DNA from: a virus
DNA length: 24,487 nucleotides
Direction: 5' to 3' (one strand)
IMG/VR virus record: IMGVR_UViG_3300038463_000318
Location: 1-24,487 of that record
Shown here: positions 6,624 to 13,976 of the stretch, one piece after another
How positions within the stretch are numbered: position 1 is the first letter of the stretch
Layout of the letters: every line of letters starts with the position of its first letter
The notes under the pieces: model-generated
Database searches by the model: none
Told to the model about the DNA's origin: nothing
What the model saw: the letters and a program-made list of their open reading frames with translations, nothing else
Made by a program: the position numbers and the translations under genes

Positions 6624-6842
6624 CTAGAGCGCCTTCATGACGACGCCCAGAATCACCATCAATAGAGCAAAGGCACAGAGCGCGCCGAAGACGGCCCAGA
6701 AGATGGACACGGGACTAACTGGGCCGGGCGCGGGCTTAGGCGTAGCGCCTGGGATCGGCAGGCCCTTTTCAACGGCCACCGCGCAGTCTTCGTGGTATTC
6801 ATCGAACAGCCCACTCCATTTGCCGCAATGCACGCAAGTCAT
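6624..6842 (-). CDS. Small zinc-site protein with C-terminal membrane anchor
   Basis: From the ATG at 6842 the 72-residue protein starts MTCVHCGKWSGLFDEYHEDC, with a CxxC pair and a later His/Cys that could bind zinc. A Pro-rich linker follows (about 29-44). A single hydrophobic span of about 24 residues (IFWAVFGALCAFALLMVILG) lies near the C-terminus, so this looks like a tail-anchored cytoplasmic zinc module. An in-frame ATG at 6869 would add MRRLESERD and overlap the repressor gene by 20 bases; neither start has a strong ribosome site. It lies seven bases downstream of the repressor gene, so it is probably expressed in the lysogen. That makes it a candidate lysogenic-conversion or superinfection-exclusion gene, by inference only. 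Confidence 0.65.
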   Translation of the reverse strand: MTCVHCGKWSGLFDEYHEDCAVAVEKGLPIPGATPKPAPGPVSPVSIFWAVFGALCAFALLMVILGVVMKAL

Positions 6843-6849
6843 GTCGCGC

Positions 6850-7620
6850 TCACTTTCCAGACGGCGCATCGCCGATCCACTTCAGAACTTTCCCGACAAT
6901 ACTCCAGGCGCCGTCGTGGCGCAAGACGCGCACTGGGTGCTCCGCGTCTTCGCGAAGCGGCACCAGAAACCACGTATGGCCATCCTTACGGAGCTTCATG
7001 GGCTCGACGCCGTTTGTGGTACGGACGGCCACGACGCAGCCGAGTAACCGATCCGGATCCTTGCGCGACACGTCGACCAGCGCTATAAGTTCGCCGCTTA
7101 TGAACGGAGAAATCTCTCCCTCGAACCGGATTGCCCTGACTGCGGAATCCTTTGGGAACCATTGGGCGGGCAGGTTAAATGCAATCTCCACGTTTGATGC
7201 CAGCACGTCGTCTGGGTCCCCTAGTTTTTTTGGATTCTTGAGAAGGTGGATCGTATAAGGCGTGTCGGTCATCGGGTACTCCTCCAAAGTGGTAGAGCCG
7301 CTTCGAAGGGAACCCGCCACTACTTTCGTTGCTGCCTCCTGTATCTCGCTCAGCATGGGCGCGCCTTCGAAATACTCCAACGGAACGCCGGCCTCCTCAA
7401 GGAAGAAAAGCTTCTGGTCGCCGTCCGCGAGTCTCGCTATCTTCACGAACACGTCCGGGCTTGGCTTATTCTTTCCGGCTTCCCATTTTGAGACACTCGA
7501 CGGCCTTGTCCCGAGTTTCTCCGCGAAAATCGTCTGGTTCATTCCCAGCGACGTCCGCACCTCCTCTATGCGGCTCGCCACAGTAGAACTCGGCGGTTTG
7601 TGGCTCGGTTTAGGGGGCAT
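6850..7620 (-). CDS. Phage repressor: XRE helix-turn-helix plus S24/LexA-like C-terminal domain
   Basis: The 256-residue protein has an N-terminal XRE-type HTH at about 15-66, including SLGMNQTIFAEKLGTRPSSV and SKWEAGKNKPS. A linker follows, then a beta-rich C-terminal domain at about 150-250 like the LexA/CI peptidase fold (EGEISPFISGELIALVDVS, then VEPMKLRKDG). Lys209 sits where the catalytic lysine is expected. The Ser of the usual G-D-S-M-x-P motif is not in its normal place (GEISP, Ser171 shifted), so self-cleavage is doubtful. The ATG at 7620 has AAGGAAAA seven bases upstream; longer in-frame starts run across the operator. It is transcribed away from the early operon and probably binds the inverted repeat at 7640-7672. 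Confidence 0.88.
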   Translation of the reverse strand: MPPKPSHKPPSSTVASRIEEVRTSLGMNQTIFAEKLGTRPSSVSKWEAGKNKPSPDVFVKIARLADGDQKLFFLEEAGVPLEYFEGAPMLSEIQEAATKVVAGSLRSGSTTLEEYPMTDTPYTIHLLKNPKKLGDPDDVLASNVEIAFNLPAQWFPKDSAVRAIRFEGEISPFISGELIALVDVSRKDPDRLLGCVVAVRTTNGVEPMKLRKDGHTWFLVPLREDAEHPVRVLRHDGAWSIVGKVLKWIGDAPSGK

Positions 7621-7631
7621 GAATATTTTCC

Positions 7632-7661
7632 TTGACGAATTGTGAAAGCGTGCATTATGCT
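7632..7661 (+). promoter_or_regulatory. Candidate early promoter
   Basis: TTGACG (7632-7637) and TATGCT (7656-7661) are separated by 18 bases. Transcription would begin near 7668, ahead of the first early gene. A minus-strand -10-like CATAAT (7658-7653) overlaps it, so the two divergent promoters share their cores. Confidence 0.5.
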
Positions 7662-7672
7662 CAGTTTCACAA
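7640..7672. promoter_or_regulatory. Candidate repressor operator (inverted repeat TTGTGAAA-N17-TTTCACAA)
   Basis: TTGTGAAA at 7640-7647 and TTTCACAA at 7665-7672 are perfect 8-bp inverted arms, 25 bases centre to centre. They flank the -10 regions of both divergent promoters, between the repressor gene and the first early gene. This is the expected place for the lysogeny switch. Confidence 0.65.
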
Positions 7673-7686
7673 TCAGAGGATTTAAC

Positions 7687-7896
7687 TTGAGTCTGCACAT
7701 TAACACTACGACACCGGAGCTGGAGCAGGCTGCGCGATTTTACGGAATCTACAGCAGGGTTGCCCGAAAACTGGGCGTCACTCCCCAGCACGTTCGCCAC
7801 ATCGCGAAGGGTCTGGGCAAGTCCAAGAGGGTTTCCGCTGCCCTCGATCGCGAGATCCGGCGTATTAGGGAAAAGAGTTCGGAGCGCGCGGCATGA
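7687..7896 (+). CDS. Cro/Ner-like helix-turn-helix protein, first early gene
   Basis: Starting at a TTG codon the protein has 69 residues: MSLHINTTTPELEQAARFYG, then IYSRVARKLGVTPQHVRHIA. The latter is a compact helix-turn-helix with a basic C-terminus. AGAGGA at 7675-7680 is six bases before this TTG. Upstream GTG (7642) and ATG (7657) codons in frame lie within the operator and lack a ribosome site. As the first gene of the early operon, facing the repressor, it is placed like Ner in Mu or Cro in lambdoid phages, and would limit early or repressor transcription. It overlaps the next gene by ATGA. Confidence 0.75.
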   Translation: MSLHINTTTPELEQAARFYGIYSRVARKLGVTPQHVRHIAKGLGKSKRVSAALDREIRRIREKSSERAA

Positions 7897-8363
7897 TGAA
7901 GGAAAAGACATCATGCACCAAGTCTGAGGCAAACGTACCTTTCGCGTCACTGCCGCTCTTCGCACAAAATTCCTCCACCGAGATCCTTCCAGGAAGCCTT
8001 AACGACGATTCACTGGTGCGCGAGGTCGTTACCGAAGCCATCAAGCGCAGCGGAAAGAGCCGGGAGCAGGTGGCAGACGAGATGTCGCGCACGCTTGGGC
8101 TCTCGGTGACGGCCCGTATGATCACTTCATTCACAACCGAAACCAAGGAACTTCATCGCTGGCCAGGCGCGTGGGACCGCTCGTTTTGCGTTGCGGTCAA
8201 TAACAACCGCTTACTTTTCTGCCGCGTTGAACTGGCGGGATATCGGGTAATCGACGCGACCGAAGCCGATCTACTTGAGCTGGGTAAAGAGACGCTGAAA
8301 CAAAAACGCGCGGCCGAGAACGCCGCGATGCTCGAAAAGCGCCTGCAGGGGGTCGACCTATGA
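7893..8363 (+). CDS. Conserved early DNA-binding-type protein of Mu-like phages
   Basis: The 156-residue protein has a central block, LVREVVTEAIKRSGKSREQV (about 41-60), then ADEMSRTLGLSVTARMITSF and a segment around HRWPGAW and FCVAVNNNRLL. I recognise this layout from small proteins that lie just before the transposase in many Mu-like phages, where the block reads like a helix-turn-helix with a C-terminal FPAEYxxAFC-like element. The tail (about 125-156) is a charged helix. Its function in those phages is unknown to me. It begins in an ATGA overlap with the HTH gene; a second ATG follows immediately at 7896. Confidence 0.7.
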   Translation: MMKEKTSCTKSEANVPFASLPLFAQNSSTEILPGSLNDDSLVREVVTEAIKRSGKSREQVADEMSRTLGLSVTARMITSFTTETKELHRWPGAWDRSFCVAVNNNRLLFCRVELAGYRVIDATEADLLELGKETLKQKRAAENAAMLEKRLQGVDL

Positions 8364-8854
8364 CCGCCCAGCCTTCACGCCTCTCGCTCGCCCTTGATTT
8401 TGCCTGCGCCGCGATGCTCGTGCTCGTTTCCGGGCACGTCGCAGACGCGATGATGGCGCGGTCGATTCTCCCCCTGGAAGAAGAATTCGCCGACGTGTGT
8501 CTTAGTGGAAGGCGATTTTACAAACGTCTTGCTCCGGTGATCATCACAGATCGCGAATGCCTTATGTCGTGTCACACGCGCGACCGTCGCCTTGTTTTGC
8601 TGCGCAAAGCTTCGGTGATGCCGTCAGTGGCGATACTCGCGCTGATTGATGCGATCGGTTGCGACCCCTCTGAGAGGTTAGACATCGATTACAGAAAGCA
8701 TCGCCTGGTGTTCCCGGTCGTGGCCCGCGAACTTGGGGTGAGTGAGGCCTTTCTCCGCATGTGCTGGCAGACTGAAGCGGATCTCGACTCTCAATGGCGA
8801 TCCTACCGAGATGAACTCCTAAAGATCCGAGCTGAGTGGGCGGTGGCCGCATGA
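8360..8854 (+). CDS. Hypothetical 164-residue early protein
   Basis: I do not recognise this protein. A short hydrophobic segment near the N-terminus (about 8-25, LSLALDFACAAMLVLVSG) could be a membrane span or a buried helix. The middle contains several cysteines (47, 67, 71). The region RELGVSEAFLRMCWQTEADL (about 128-147) could be a second helix-turn-helix. It overlaps both neighbours by four bases (ATGA), so it is firmly part of the early operon just ahead of the transposase. Confidence 0.65.
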   Translation: MTAQPSRLSLALDFACAAMLVLVSGHVADAMMARSILPLEEEFADVCLSGRRFYKRLAPVIITDRECLMSCHTRDRRLVLLRKASVMPSVAILALIDAIGCDPSERLDIDYRKHRLVFPVVARELGVSEAFLRMCWQTEADLDSQWRSYRDELLKIRAEWAVAA

Positions 8855-8952
8855 CCAATCTGCAAACCTCAGTTCTAGCCGGCGCGTTTGTCTTCTCGGC
8901 CTTTGCCGAGTGGTTATCCCGGTTTCTCAACCGCGGTGCGGGCAAACGATGA
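8851..8952 (+). CDS. 33-residue hydrophobic microprotein
   Basis: The frame starts at an ATG overlapping the previous stop (ATGA) and ends at a TGA overlapping the next ATG. It reads MTNLQTSVLAGAFVFSAFAE, then WLSRFLNRGAGKR. A hydrophobic run of about 16 residues is followed by a basic tail, which suits a tiny membrane-associated peptide with the positive end inside. The double four-base overlap makes it very likely to be translated although it is too short for most gene finders. Confidence 0.6.
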   Translation: MTNLQTSVLAGAFVFSAFAEWLSRFLNRGAGKR

Positions 8953-9182
8953 TTGAAAAGCCCTGGTCATACAAGCAAATCACCGCTGCTGCCGAGAAAT
9001 CGATTCTCGGGTCTATGACGCTTGCCGCGAAAGCGACTGAACCTCTGGAAGCTATGCTTCATTGGCGGACGGCGTGGGGCGTCTTCCGTGGATGGGAATC
9101 TCTCACGATGGGTTGGCAGCAGAAAGCCGACGCCGAGCGCCTTGAAGCCGCGACCCTGCCACCAAAGAGGGACGCCTTATGA
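8949..9182 (+). CDS. Hypothetical 77-residue early protein before transposase
   Basis: The protein starts MIEKPWSYKQITAAAEKSIL and is predicted to be all helical, with a tryptophan-rich middle (HWRTAWGVFRGWESLTMGWQ, about 38-57) and a charged end. No family is recognised. The start at 8949 is chosen because it forms ATGA with the 33-residue gene; an earlier in-frame ATG at 8910 lies inside that gene. Its stop overlaps the transposase start by ATGA, so its expression is tied to transposase A. Confidence 0.65.
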   Translation: MIEKPWSYKQITAAAEKSILGSMTLAAKATEPLEAMLHWRTAWGVFRGWESLTMGWQQKADAERLEAATLPPKRDAL

Positions 9183-11095
9183 GCAGCCAACTAGCCCTCG
9201 CACTGCCCACCCCAACCGCAATCACGCCATCGCGGCCACAGCGCGTGGCGCTTGTGGACCCGGAGCAAGTCGCCCAGGCCGAACAGCGCTTCGCCATCTT
9301 AGAAACGATTCTGGCTTACAAGGCCGAGCCGCTCCGCTACGGCATGCTGCGGCTCAAAGACGGCACGCCGGTCACCAGCCATACGCGGATGGTCGAATAT
9401 ACGTCCGAGGTTTCCGGCGTCTCTCGCTCGCAGCTCTACCGCTGGCTCAGCGCTTTCAGTGAGGGTGGCAAGCCTGCCCTGGTAGACCGACTAAGACGAG
9501 ACAAAGGCAGCAGCCGCTTCTTCCGGACCTATCCCAAGGCCGCGTGGCTGGCCTGCTACCTCTTCTTCGGCGATCCGGACGCGCCGGAAGCACAGCGCCG
9601 GTTTATGGGCCAGAGCTCCCGTTTCTGCTTTGAAGCCATCCTGCGCGATCTCGACATGCTGGGCATTCCGGCAGAAGACGCGCCGTGCTATGACACCGTC
9701 CGCGCCTATCTGGCCTCAATGCCGCCGTCGCTCACGGTCTACGCGCGGCTGGGTAAAAAGGCCTATCGCGAGCGCATGGCGCCCTACTTGCGCAGCCAGT
9801 TCACCGACCTCTACGCCAACCAGGTGTGGGTGGGGGACCACATGATCCACGACGTCGAAGTGATGAACGATTGCTTTGACAACGTGGAGTGGGGCGCGCC
9901 GATCCGCATCCGCTTCAGCGTCATGATGGACCGGCGCTCGCGCCTGTTCGTGGGCGGGAGCTGGTGCTGGGAAGGCAGCTCGCGCGCCATCGCGGCATGC
10001 ATGCGCCGCGCAATTCTCAAATACGGACCGCCGGAGCACATCTATGTTGACAATGGCAAAGATTACCGTAAGGTGGCGCGTGGAGCCCTCCCTGGCTACC
10101 TGGTTGAGTCACCGCTTGCGCCCGTCGACTGGTGGCGCGCGGAACTCGATTCCATCGCAGCAACTGGTTTCCTCGCTCGGCTCGGCATCGCCGTCACTCA
10201 TTGCCTGCCGCATCACCCTCAATCCAAAAATGTCGAGCGCGCCTTTCGCACCGTGCATGAGCGCTTCGATAAAGCCTGGCCCACCTACACCAGCGGCGAT
10301 CCCTTCACCCGGCCCGACTCAACCGAGCTAGCCATGATGCAGCACCGGCGGCTGATCAAGGCCGGCCGCGTCGAGGACAGCAAGCATCCGCTGGCGTCAA
10401 AGTTCATTCTGGCGTGCCTTGCGTGGCTTGAGGAGTACTCCGACACGCCGCAGACCGGCCAGGGCATGGACGGCGGGACGCCGCGCCAGGTGTTCGAGGC
10501 CAACCTCAACCCAAACCAGAAGCCCGCGCCCGAGCCTGCCGCGCTGACCCTGCTGATGGCTGAGCGCGAGAAGCGCGGCGTGCATGAGTGCAAGGTGCGC
10601 CACGCCAACCGCTTCTATGAGGCCGCGGACGAAACCGGCTGGGCCGTAATGCACGCGTTCAATGAGCGCGATGTCCTGATCGTGTTCGACCCAGTAGACC
10701 TGAGCAACATTGCCGCTGTGGATGAGGACGGCAACTTTCTGGCGTGGCTCCAGCCTGAGCAGTTGACGCGCTTCGCGCCCTATGACAAGCGCACCCAGCT
10801 GCAAATAGCCGACAGCATGGCCACGCGGCGGCGCCTTGAAAAAGGGAACCGCCAGGTGCTTGAGGTGATCAGCCATGCCGCGCGCCAGAACGGCGGCCTC
10901 TCGCCCCTTGAATCTTTGGTCAAGAGACTCGAACTTCCAGCAGGTGAAACGGGCGCAGACCTGATCACCCAACGCAAACCGCGCTTCGCTCCGGATAACG
11001 ATGAACCGCAGAACCTCATTCCGGGGGAAGCCGCAGACCGCATGATTGCTTCGCTTAAAAGGAGTAAGACGAGTGGGACACCTCAGAACCAATAA
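9179..11095 (+). CDS. Mu-type DDE transposase (A protein)
   Basis: The 638-residue protein catalyses integration and replicative transposition of the phage. An N-terminal helix-turn-helix covers about 66-95 (SGVSRSQLYRWLSAFSEGGK). The rve/DDE core runs from about 205 to 365 with D220 (VWVGDH), D291 (IYVDNGKDY) and E353 (HHPQSKNVERAF), so all three metal-binding acids are present. The region from about 440 to 560 matches the Mu transposase C-terminal beta-barrel, ending with a basic helix and a tail likely to contact the B ATPase. The separate N-terminal enhancer-binding domain of Mu A is not evident, so the protein resembles the shorter BcepMu/Tn552-like form. The end overlaps the start of B by 23 bases. 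Confidence 0.95.
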   Translation: MSSQLALALPTPTAITPSRPQRVALVDPEQVAQAEQRFAILETILAYKAEPLRYGMLRLKDGTPVTSHTRMVEYTSEVSGVSRSQLYRWLSAFSEGGKPALVDRLRRDKGSSRFFRTYPKAAWLACYLFFGDPDAPEAQRRFMGQSSRFCFEAILRDLDMLGIPAEDAPCYDTVRAYLASMPPSLTVYARLGKKAYRERMAPYLRSQFTDLYANQVWVGDHMIHDVEVMNDCFDNVEWGAPIRIRFSVMMDRRSRLFVGGSWCWEGSSRAIAACMRRAILKYGPPEHIYVDNGKDYRKVARGALPGYLVESPLAPVDWWRAELDSIAATGFLARLGIAVTHCLPHHPQSKNVERAFRTVHERFDKAWPTYTSGDPFTRPDSTELAMMQHRRLIKAGRVEDSKHPLASKFILACLAWLEEYSDTPQTGQGMDGGTPRQVFEANLNPNQKPAPEPAALTLLMAEREKRGVHECKVRHANRFYEAADETGWAVMHAFNERDVLIVFDPVDLSNIAAVDEDGNFLAWLQPEQLTRFAPYDKRTQLQIADSMATRRRLEKGNRQVLEVISHAARQNGGLSPLESLVKRLELPAGETGADLITQRKPRFAPDNDEPQNLIPGEAADRMIASLKRSKTSGTPQNQ

Positions 11096-12056
11096 GCCTC
11101 ATCTGCAGAATCTCGGCCTGCCCAGCGATGAGGAAATGATCCGCAGGGCGCGCGCCTTCGAGCTGCGCGCCGGGCTCACCCATAACGAAATGGGCGAGAT
11201 GTGCGGGCTCAATCCGAATAGCTTCCGCGTGTGGATCAGCGGCAACTACGACCGCCACGCCAAATCTGACTCGAACACCCTGGCCGTGCGCGCGGCCGTC
11301 AAGCAAGTCATCGACCGGCACGAGCTGGCGGACCTGGCTGTCGTGTCGGGCCCGCATTATTCCACAGCTGAATATGACAAGGTTCGCGGCTCCATGCTGG
11401 CGGCGCTGCAGCAGGGAACGGCGTTCCTGGTCGATGGGCCGCCGGGAACGCAGAAGACTTACACCTTCCGCCGCGTGGCGGAGGAGATCAACAAGAGCAG
11501 CCACGGCCGCGCGGTCTACATCTATTCCCGCGTCGACCATTCGCCGCAGGCCTTCCTAGTGGAAGCGTGCACTGAGGCCGGCATTCCCAACCGGGGCAGC
11601 ATCGACCAGCTGCTGCGCAAGCTGCGCTACTTCCTCGGCCTCCACCGGTCGCTGCTGATCGTGGACGAAGGCCAGCATCTGCCCATGTCCACGCTTGAGA
11701 TTCTGCGCCAGCTGCTTGACACGCCGCCTTACTTCGGCGTGGTGCTGGGCGGAAGCCACGACTTGAGCGTGCGGCTGCGCGCATGGCAAATGGAGCAGTG
11801 GAGATCGAGACTGCGGCGCACGCACATCCTGAAAGGCCTGTCGGATGCCGAGGCGGCGCAGATCCTCAACGGCGAATTCGGCGCGGTTCCCCAGGAGTTC
11901 ATCGCGCAGAGCATCCAGGATGCAACCGTCCAGGCCGTGCGCAACAAGATCCCCTTCAAATACATCTCCGCGCGCAACCTCTTCTTTGCGATCGAGGACA
12001 CGCGCAATGCATTGGCTGATGCCGAAACACCCAACTTGAAAGAGGCGCTGGTATGA
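11073..12056 (+). CDS. Mu B-like AAA ATPase (transposition target selection)
   Basis: The 327-residue protein has an N-terminal helix-turn-helix at about 30-57 (FELRAGLTHNEMGEMCGLNP) and an AAA ATPase core. Walker A is GPPGTQKT at 122-129, Walker B LLIVDE at 194-199, and a sensor-like VVLGGSHD lies at about 223-230. This is the MuB/IstB-like architecture. MuB binds target DNA and activates transposase A. I chose GTG at 11073 because AAAAGGAG lies eight bases upstream; longer frames start at poor codons inside A. It overlaps the A gene by 23 bases and the next gene by four. Confidence 0.92.
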   Translation: MGHLRTNKPHLQNLGLPSDEEMIRRARAFELRAGLTHNEMGEMCGLNPNSFRVWISGNYDRHAKSDSNTLAVRAAVKQVIDRHELADLAVVSGPHYSTAEYDKVRGSMLAALQQGTAFLVDGPPGTQKTYTFRRVAEEINKSSHGRAVYIYSRVDHSPQAFLVEACTEAGIPNRGSIDQLLRKLRYFLGLHRSLLIVDEGQHLPMSTLEILRQLLDTPPYFGVVLGGSHDLSVRLRAWQMEQWRSRLRRTHILKGLSDAEAAQILNGEFGAVPQEFIAQSIQDATVQAVRNKIPFKYISARNLFFAIEDTRNALADAETPNLKEALV

Positions 12057-12412
12057 ACGAATCCGAAACGCACGAAACGTACAAATTGCCGCCATCGCTG
12101 GAGAACTTGCTCGATCGGTACGACGGGCAGGCGGAGAGCGAACGGCACAGCCAGGGCGTGCTCAGGACCGCGGTGCGGGGCTCGCATGTGGGTGTCACGG
12201 TGAGGCTGCGCACCTGGTGGACCTGGCTGATGGATCTGCAGCTCTCAGACGAGCAGCTCCGCCGCGTTGAGAAGTGGATCCGCAGGACAACGAGCGTGGG
12301 CGAGTTTTGGCTTGTCACCTTCATTATTGCGGCCGTCGCGTTCGTCGCCATTCGAGTAGTCGAGGCCTTTCTGCCCGGCGGCGCGGTCGATCGCCTGATC
12401 GGAGGCCGTTGA
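12053..12412 (+). CDS. Small membrane protein of the early operon
   Basis: The 119-residue protein has a polar N-terminal half, including LPPSLENLLDRYDGQAESER, then a tryptophan-rich stretch (RTWWTWLMDLQ). One clear membrane span lies at about 85-104 (FWLVTFIIAAVAFVAIRVVE), with a short tail after it. The layout implies an N-in or N-out single-span protein with a large soluble domain. No family is recognised. It follows the B ATPase gene by ATGA overlap and precedes a zinc-ribbon gene by TGATG overlap. Confidence 0.65.
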   Translation: MNESETHETYKLPPSLENLLDRYDGQAESERHSQGVLRTAVRGSHVGVTVRLRTWWTWLMDLQLSDEQLRRVEKWIRRTTSVGEFWLVTFIIAAVAFVAIRVVEAFLPGGAVDRLIGGR

Positions 12413-12564
12413 TGGCCCGGCCCGTTAAATGCAACCTATGCTGGCATGTCTTTCGGGGCGGCGGCGCGGCGCGCACGATGCGCAAGATCGCCTTCTTCTT
12501 TTGCGATAGCTGCTGGCGCAATCGCAAGCGGTGCGAAGAGTGGATGAGGAAGGTGGCGCTATGA
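12412..12564 (+). CDS. 50-residue zinc-ribbon microprotein
   Basis: The sequence MARPVKCNLCWHVFRGGGAA is followed by a basic stretch and CDSCW. Two CxxC pairs (Cys7/Cys10 and Cys31/Cys34) about 20 residues apart are the pattern of a zinc ribbon. The rest is strongly basic (Arg/Lys), suggesting nucleic-acid binding. GGAGG at 12401-12405 is six bases before the ATG, and the ATG shares a base with the previous stop. Function unknown. Confidence 0.65.
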   Translation: MARPVKCNLCWHVFRGGGAARTMRKIAFFFCDSCWRNRKRCEEWMRKVAL

Positions 12565-12845
12565 CCGGCAGAAGCGTTCTTGCCTACGTCGATAGCCAGG
12601 GCGATCTCCGCTGTGTCTCCGGGGCCGGGCTGATGGCGATCTCCGACGAAGGCTTCAAGGCTTTGACCGAATTGCAGGGGCACTTGGAGCTGGCCATCGC
12701 CTGCCGCGAAACGCTGGGCGGCATCCCTATCCCAGTGAAGCAAGCCTGCAGCCGCGACGCGGGCGCCATGCGCGACGCCCTGGCCGCCGCCCACCTGCTG
12801 CATGACATGGCGCTCACGCTTGCCGGCGAAAGGAAGGCCAACTGA
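12561..12845 (+). CDS. Hypothetical 94-residue early protein
   Basis: The protein starts MTGRSVLAYVDSQGDLRCVS and appears to have a short beta region followed by helices (about 35-60 and 70-92). No motif or family is recognised. The ATG at 12561 is chosen because it forms ATGA with the previous gene; an earlier in-frame ATG lies inside that gene. The stop shares a base with the next ATG. Confidence 0.55.
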   Translation: MTGRSVLAYVDSQGDLRCVSGAGLMAISDEGFKALTELQGHLELAIACRETLGGIPIPVKQACSRDAGAMRDALAAAHLLHDMALTLAGERKAN

Positions 12846-13090
12846 TGGATATCGCCACAACAGCATGCAACGTCTGCGGGCGGATGAAGCGTGAGACCAA
12901 CCATTGGCTCAAGGTCTACACCACGCCGTTATCTACCGCCATTTTGTTCGCGCCGGCCGCCGAACCGATTGATGCGACCGGCTATGTGAAGGAAGACATC
13001 TGCGGCCAGGAGTGCCTGCACAAGCGGCTCTCGCGCTGGCTTGAATCCCAAACCCCTCAACCCGCACCAGTAGAAAGTGTGACCGCATGA
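12845..13090 (+). CDS. 81-residue cysteine-rich early protein
   Basis: The protein starts MDIATTACNVCGRMKRETNH and later has KEDICGQECLHKRLSRWLE. The CxxC near the N-terminus plus CxxxC near the C-terminus, each before a basic segment, fit a single zinc-binding fold. The tail is Pro/Thr-rich. No named family is recognised. It starts in a TGATG overlap and ends in an ATGA overlap, so it belongs to the same coupled operon. Confidence 0.6.
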   Translation: MDIATTACNVCGRMKRETNHWLKVYTTPLSTAILFAPAAEPIDATGYVKEDICGQECLHKRLSRWLESQTPQPAPVESVTA

Positions 13091-13740
13091 ACAACGACTT
13101 CTTCGAGCAGCTCTTGGCTGTTCACGAACCCGCAGCCGGCGCGCCAAGCGAGCCCGCAGTTGAGGCCTCCGCAAACGGGCCGGACCCCGGCCGGCCGGCG
13201 CCCGCGCATGTCGACGAACTATGCATCTCCTTCGACGTGGCCAAGGCTACAGCCGAGCTGGCACAGCAGAAGCTCTCCGAGGCCAAGGGCGAGCTGCTTC
13301 CCCTGGTCGATGCTTACGGCCATGTGCCGGAGCATGCGCCGAAGACCACGCGCCTGGAAGGCATTCTCTACACGGCCGACGCCACCACGTCTTCAACCGT
13401 AGAAGTGAAGGAAGAGCCGGTGGCCACGTTGCGCGCCGAGCTTTCGCGCTTGGGCAAGCCGCGGCTGTTCAAGGAAATCTTCGACCGCCAGGTGAAGCAC
13501 TCGCTAAAGAAGGATGCCGGCGGCATTCTCAAGATCGCGATCGGCGGCATGGCCGAGGATAAGCAAGCTCATCTGCTGGGCCTGTTCGCGTTGTGCTTCA
13601 GCGTGGGCACCAAGGCTCCGTCGCTCAGCGTCGATCTCAGCGAAGCGTTGAAGGCCAAGGAAGCCGAGAAAGCGCAGAAGGCCGCAGCCAAGGCCGCCCG
13701 CGCCGCTACGCCGAAGAAGGCGAAGAAAGCAGGCAAGTGA
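13087..13740 (+). CDS. 217-residue early protein with Lys/Ala-rich tail
   Basis: I do not recognise this protein. It has an acidic, Ala/Pro-rich N-terminus (about 1-40), a helical region (about 48-72), a mixed region with strands (about 85-110) and further helices (ELSRLGKPRLFKEIFDRQVK, about 119-138). It ends in a roughly 35-residue Lys/Ala-rich histone-H1-like tail finishing KKAKKAGK. The tail suggests DNA or RNA association. The position after B could suggest a Gam-like DNA-end protector, but I see no similarity to Gam. The junction with the next gene carries a motif repeated at three later junctions. Confidence 0.6.
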   Translation: MNNDFFEQLLAVHEPAAGAPSEPAVEASANGPDPGRPAPAHVDELCISFDVAKATAELAQQKLSEAKGELLPLVDAYGHVPEHAPKTTRLEGILYTADATTSSTVEVKEEPVATLRAELSRLGKPRLFKEIFDRQVKHSLKKDAGGILKIAIGGMAEDKQAHLLGLFALCFSVGTKAPSLSVDLSEALKAKEAEKAQKAAAKAARAATPKKAKKAGK

Positions 13741-13976
13741 TGCGGAAAACCTCAGCCAAGATGTTGTGGCGCCGCGTGATAAACGTTGCGGCAGCGCTGA
13801 CCGCCGCGCAGGAGTATCTCTCCCAGGTTCTTGCCGACGGGCAATGCTCGCAGAGCGCGAGCTGCAGCGTGCTGCGGGCGATCAAGGACGCGGCGAAAGC
13901 GGCGGTCGAGATGCAGGTAATCGCGATGAGAATCTGGCACAAGGAAAAGCAGCCCGCGAAGAAAGTAGGCAAGTGA
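13740..13976 (+). CDS. Hypothetical 78-residue helical early protein
   Basis: The protein starts MRKTSAKMLWRRVINVAAAL, is predicted mostly helical, and contains two cysteines in QCSQSASCSVLRAIK. It ends KEKQPAKKVGK. No family is recognised. The ATG overlaps the previous stop (TGATG). The end of the gene repeats the terminal sequence of the previous gene almost exactly (22 of 23 bases, 13956-13978 against 13720-13742). Confidence 0.55.
   Translation: MRKTSAKMLWRRVINVAAALTAAQEYLSQVLADGQCSQSASCSVLRAIKDAAKAAVEMQVIAMRIWHKEKQPAKKVGK

Noticed and set aside
10397-11092. 231-residue open frame on the minus strand opposite the transposase
   Set aside because: It is the complement of the A gene, has no ribosome site, and its composition is typical of an antisense shadow.
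13087-13740. Gam-like host-nuclease inhibitor
   Set aside because: Position after B is suggestive, but the sequence with its Lys/Ala-rich tail shows no similarity to the Gam family that I can recognise.
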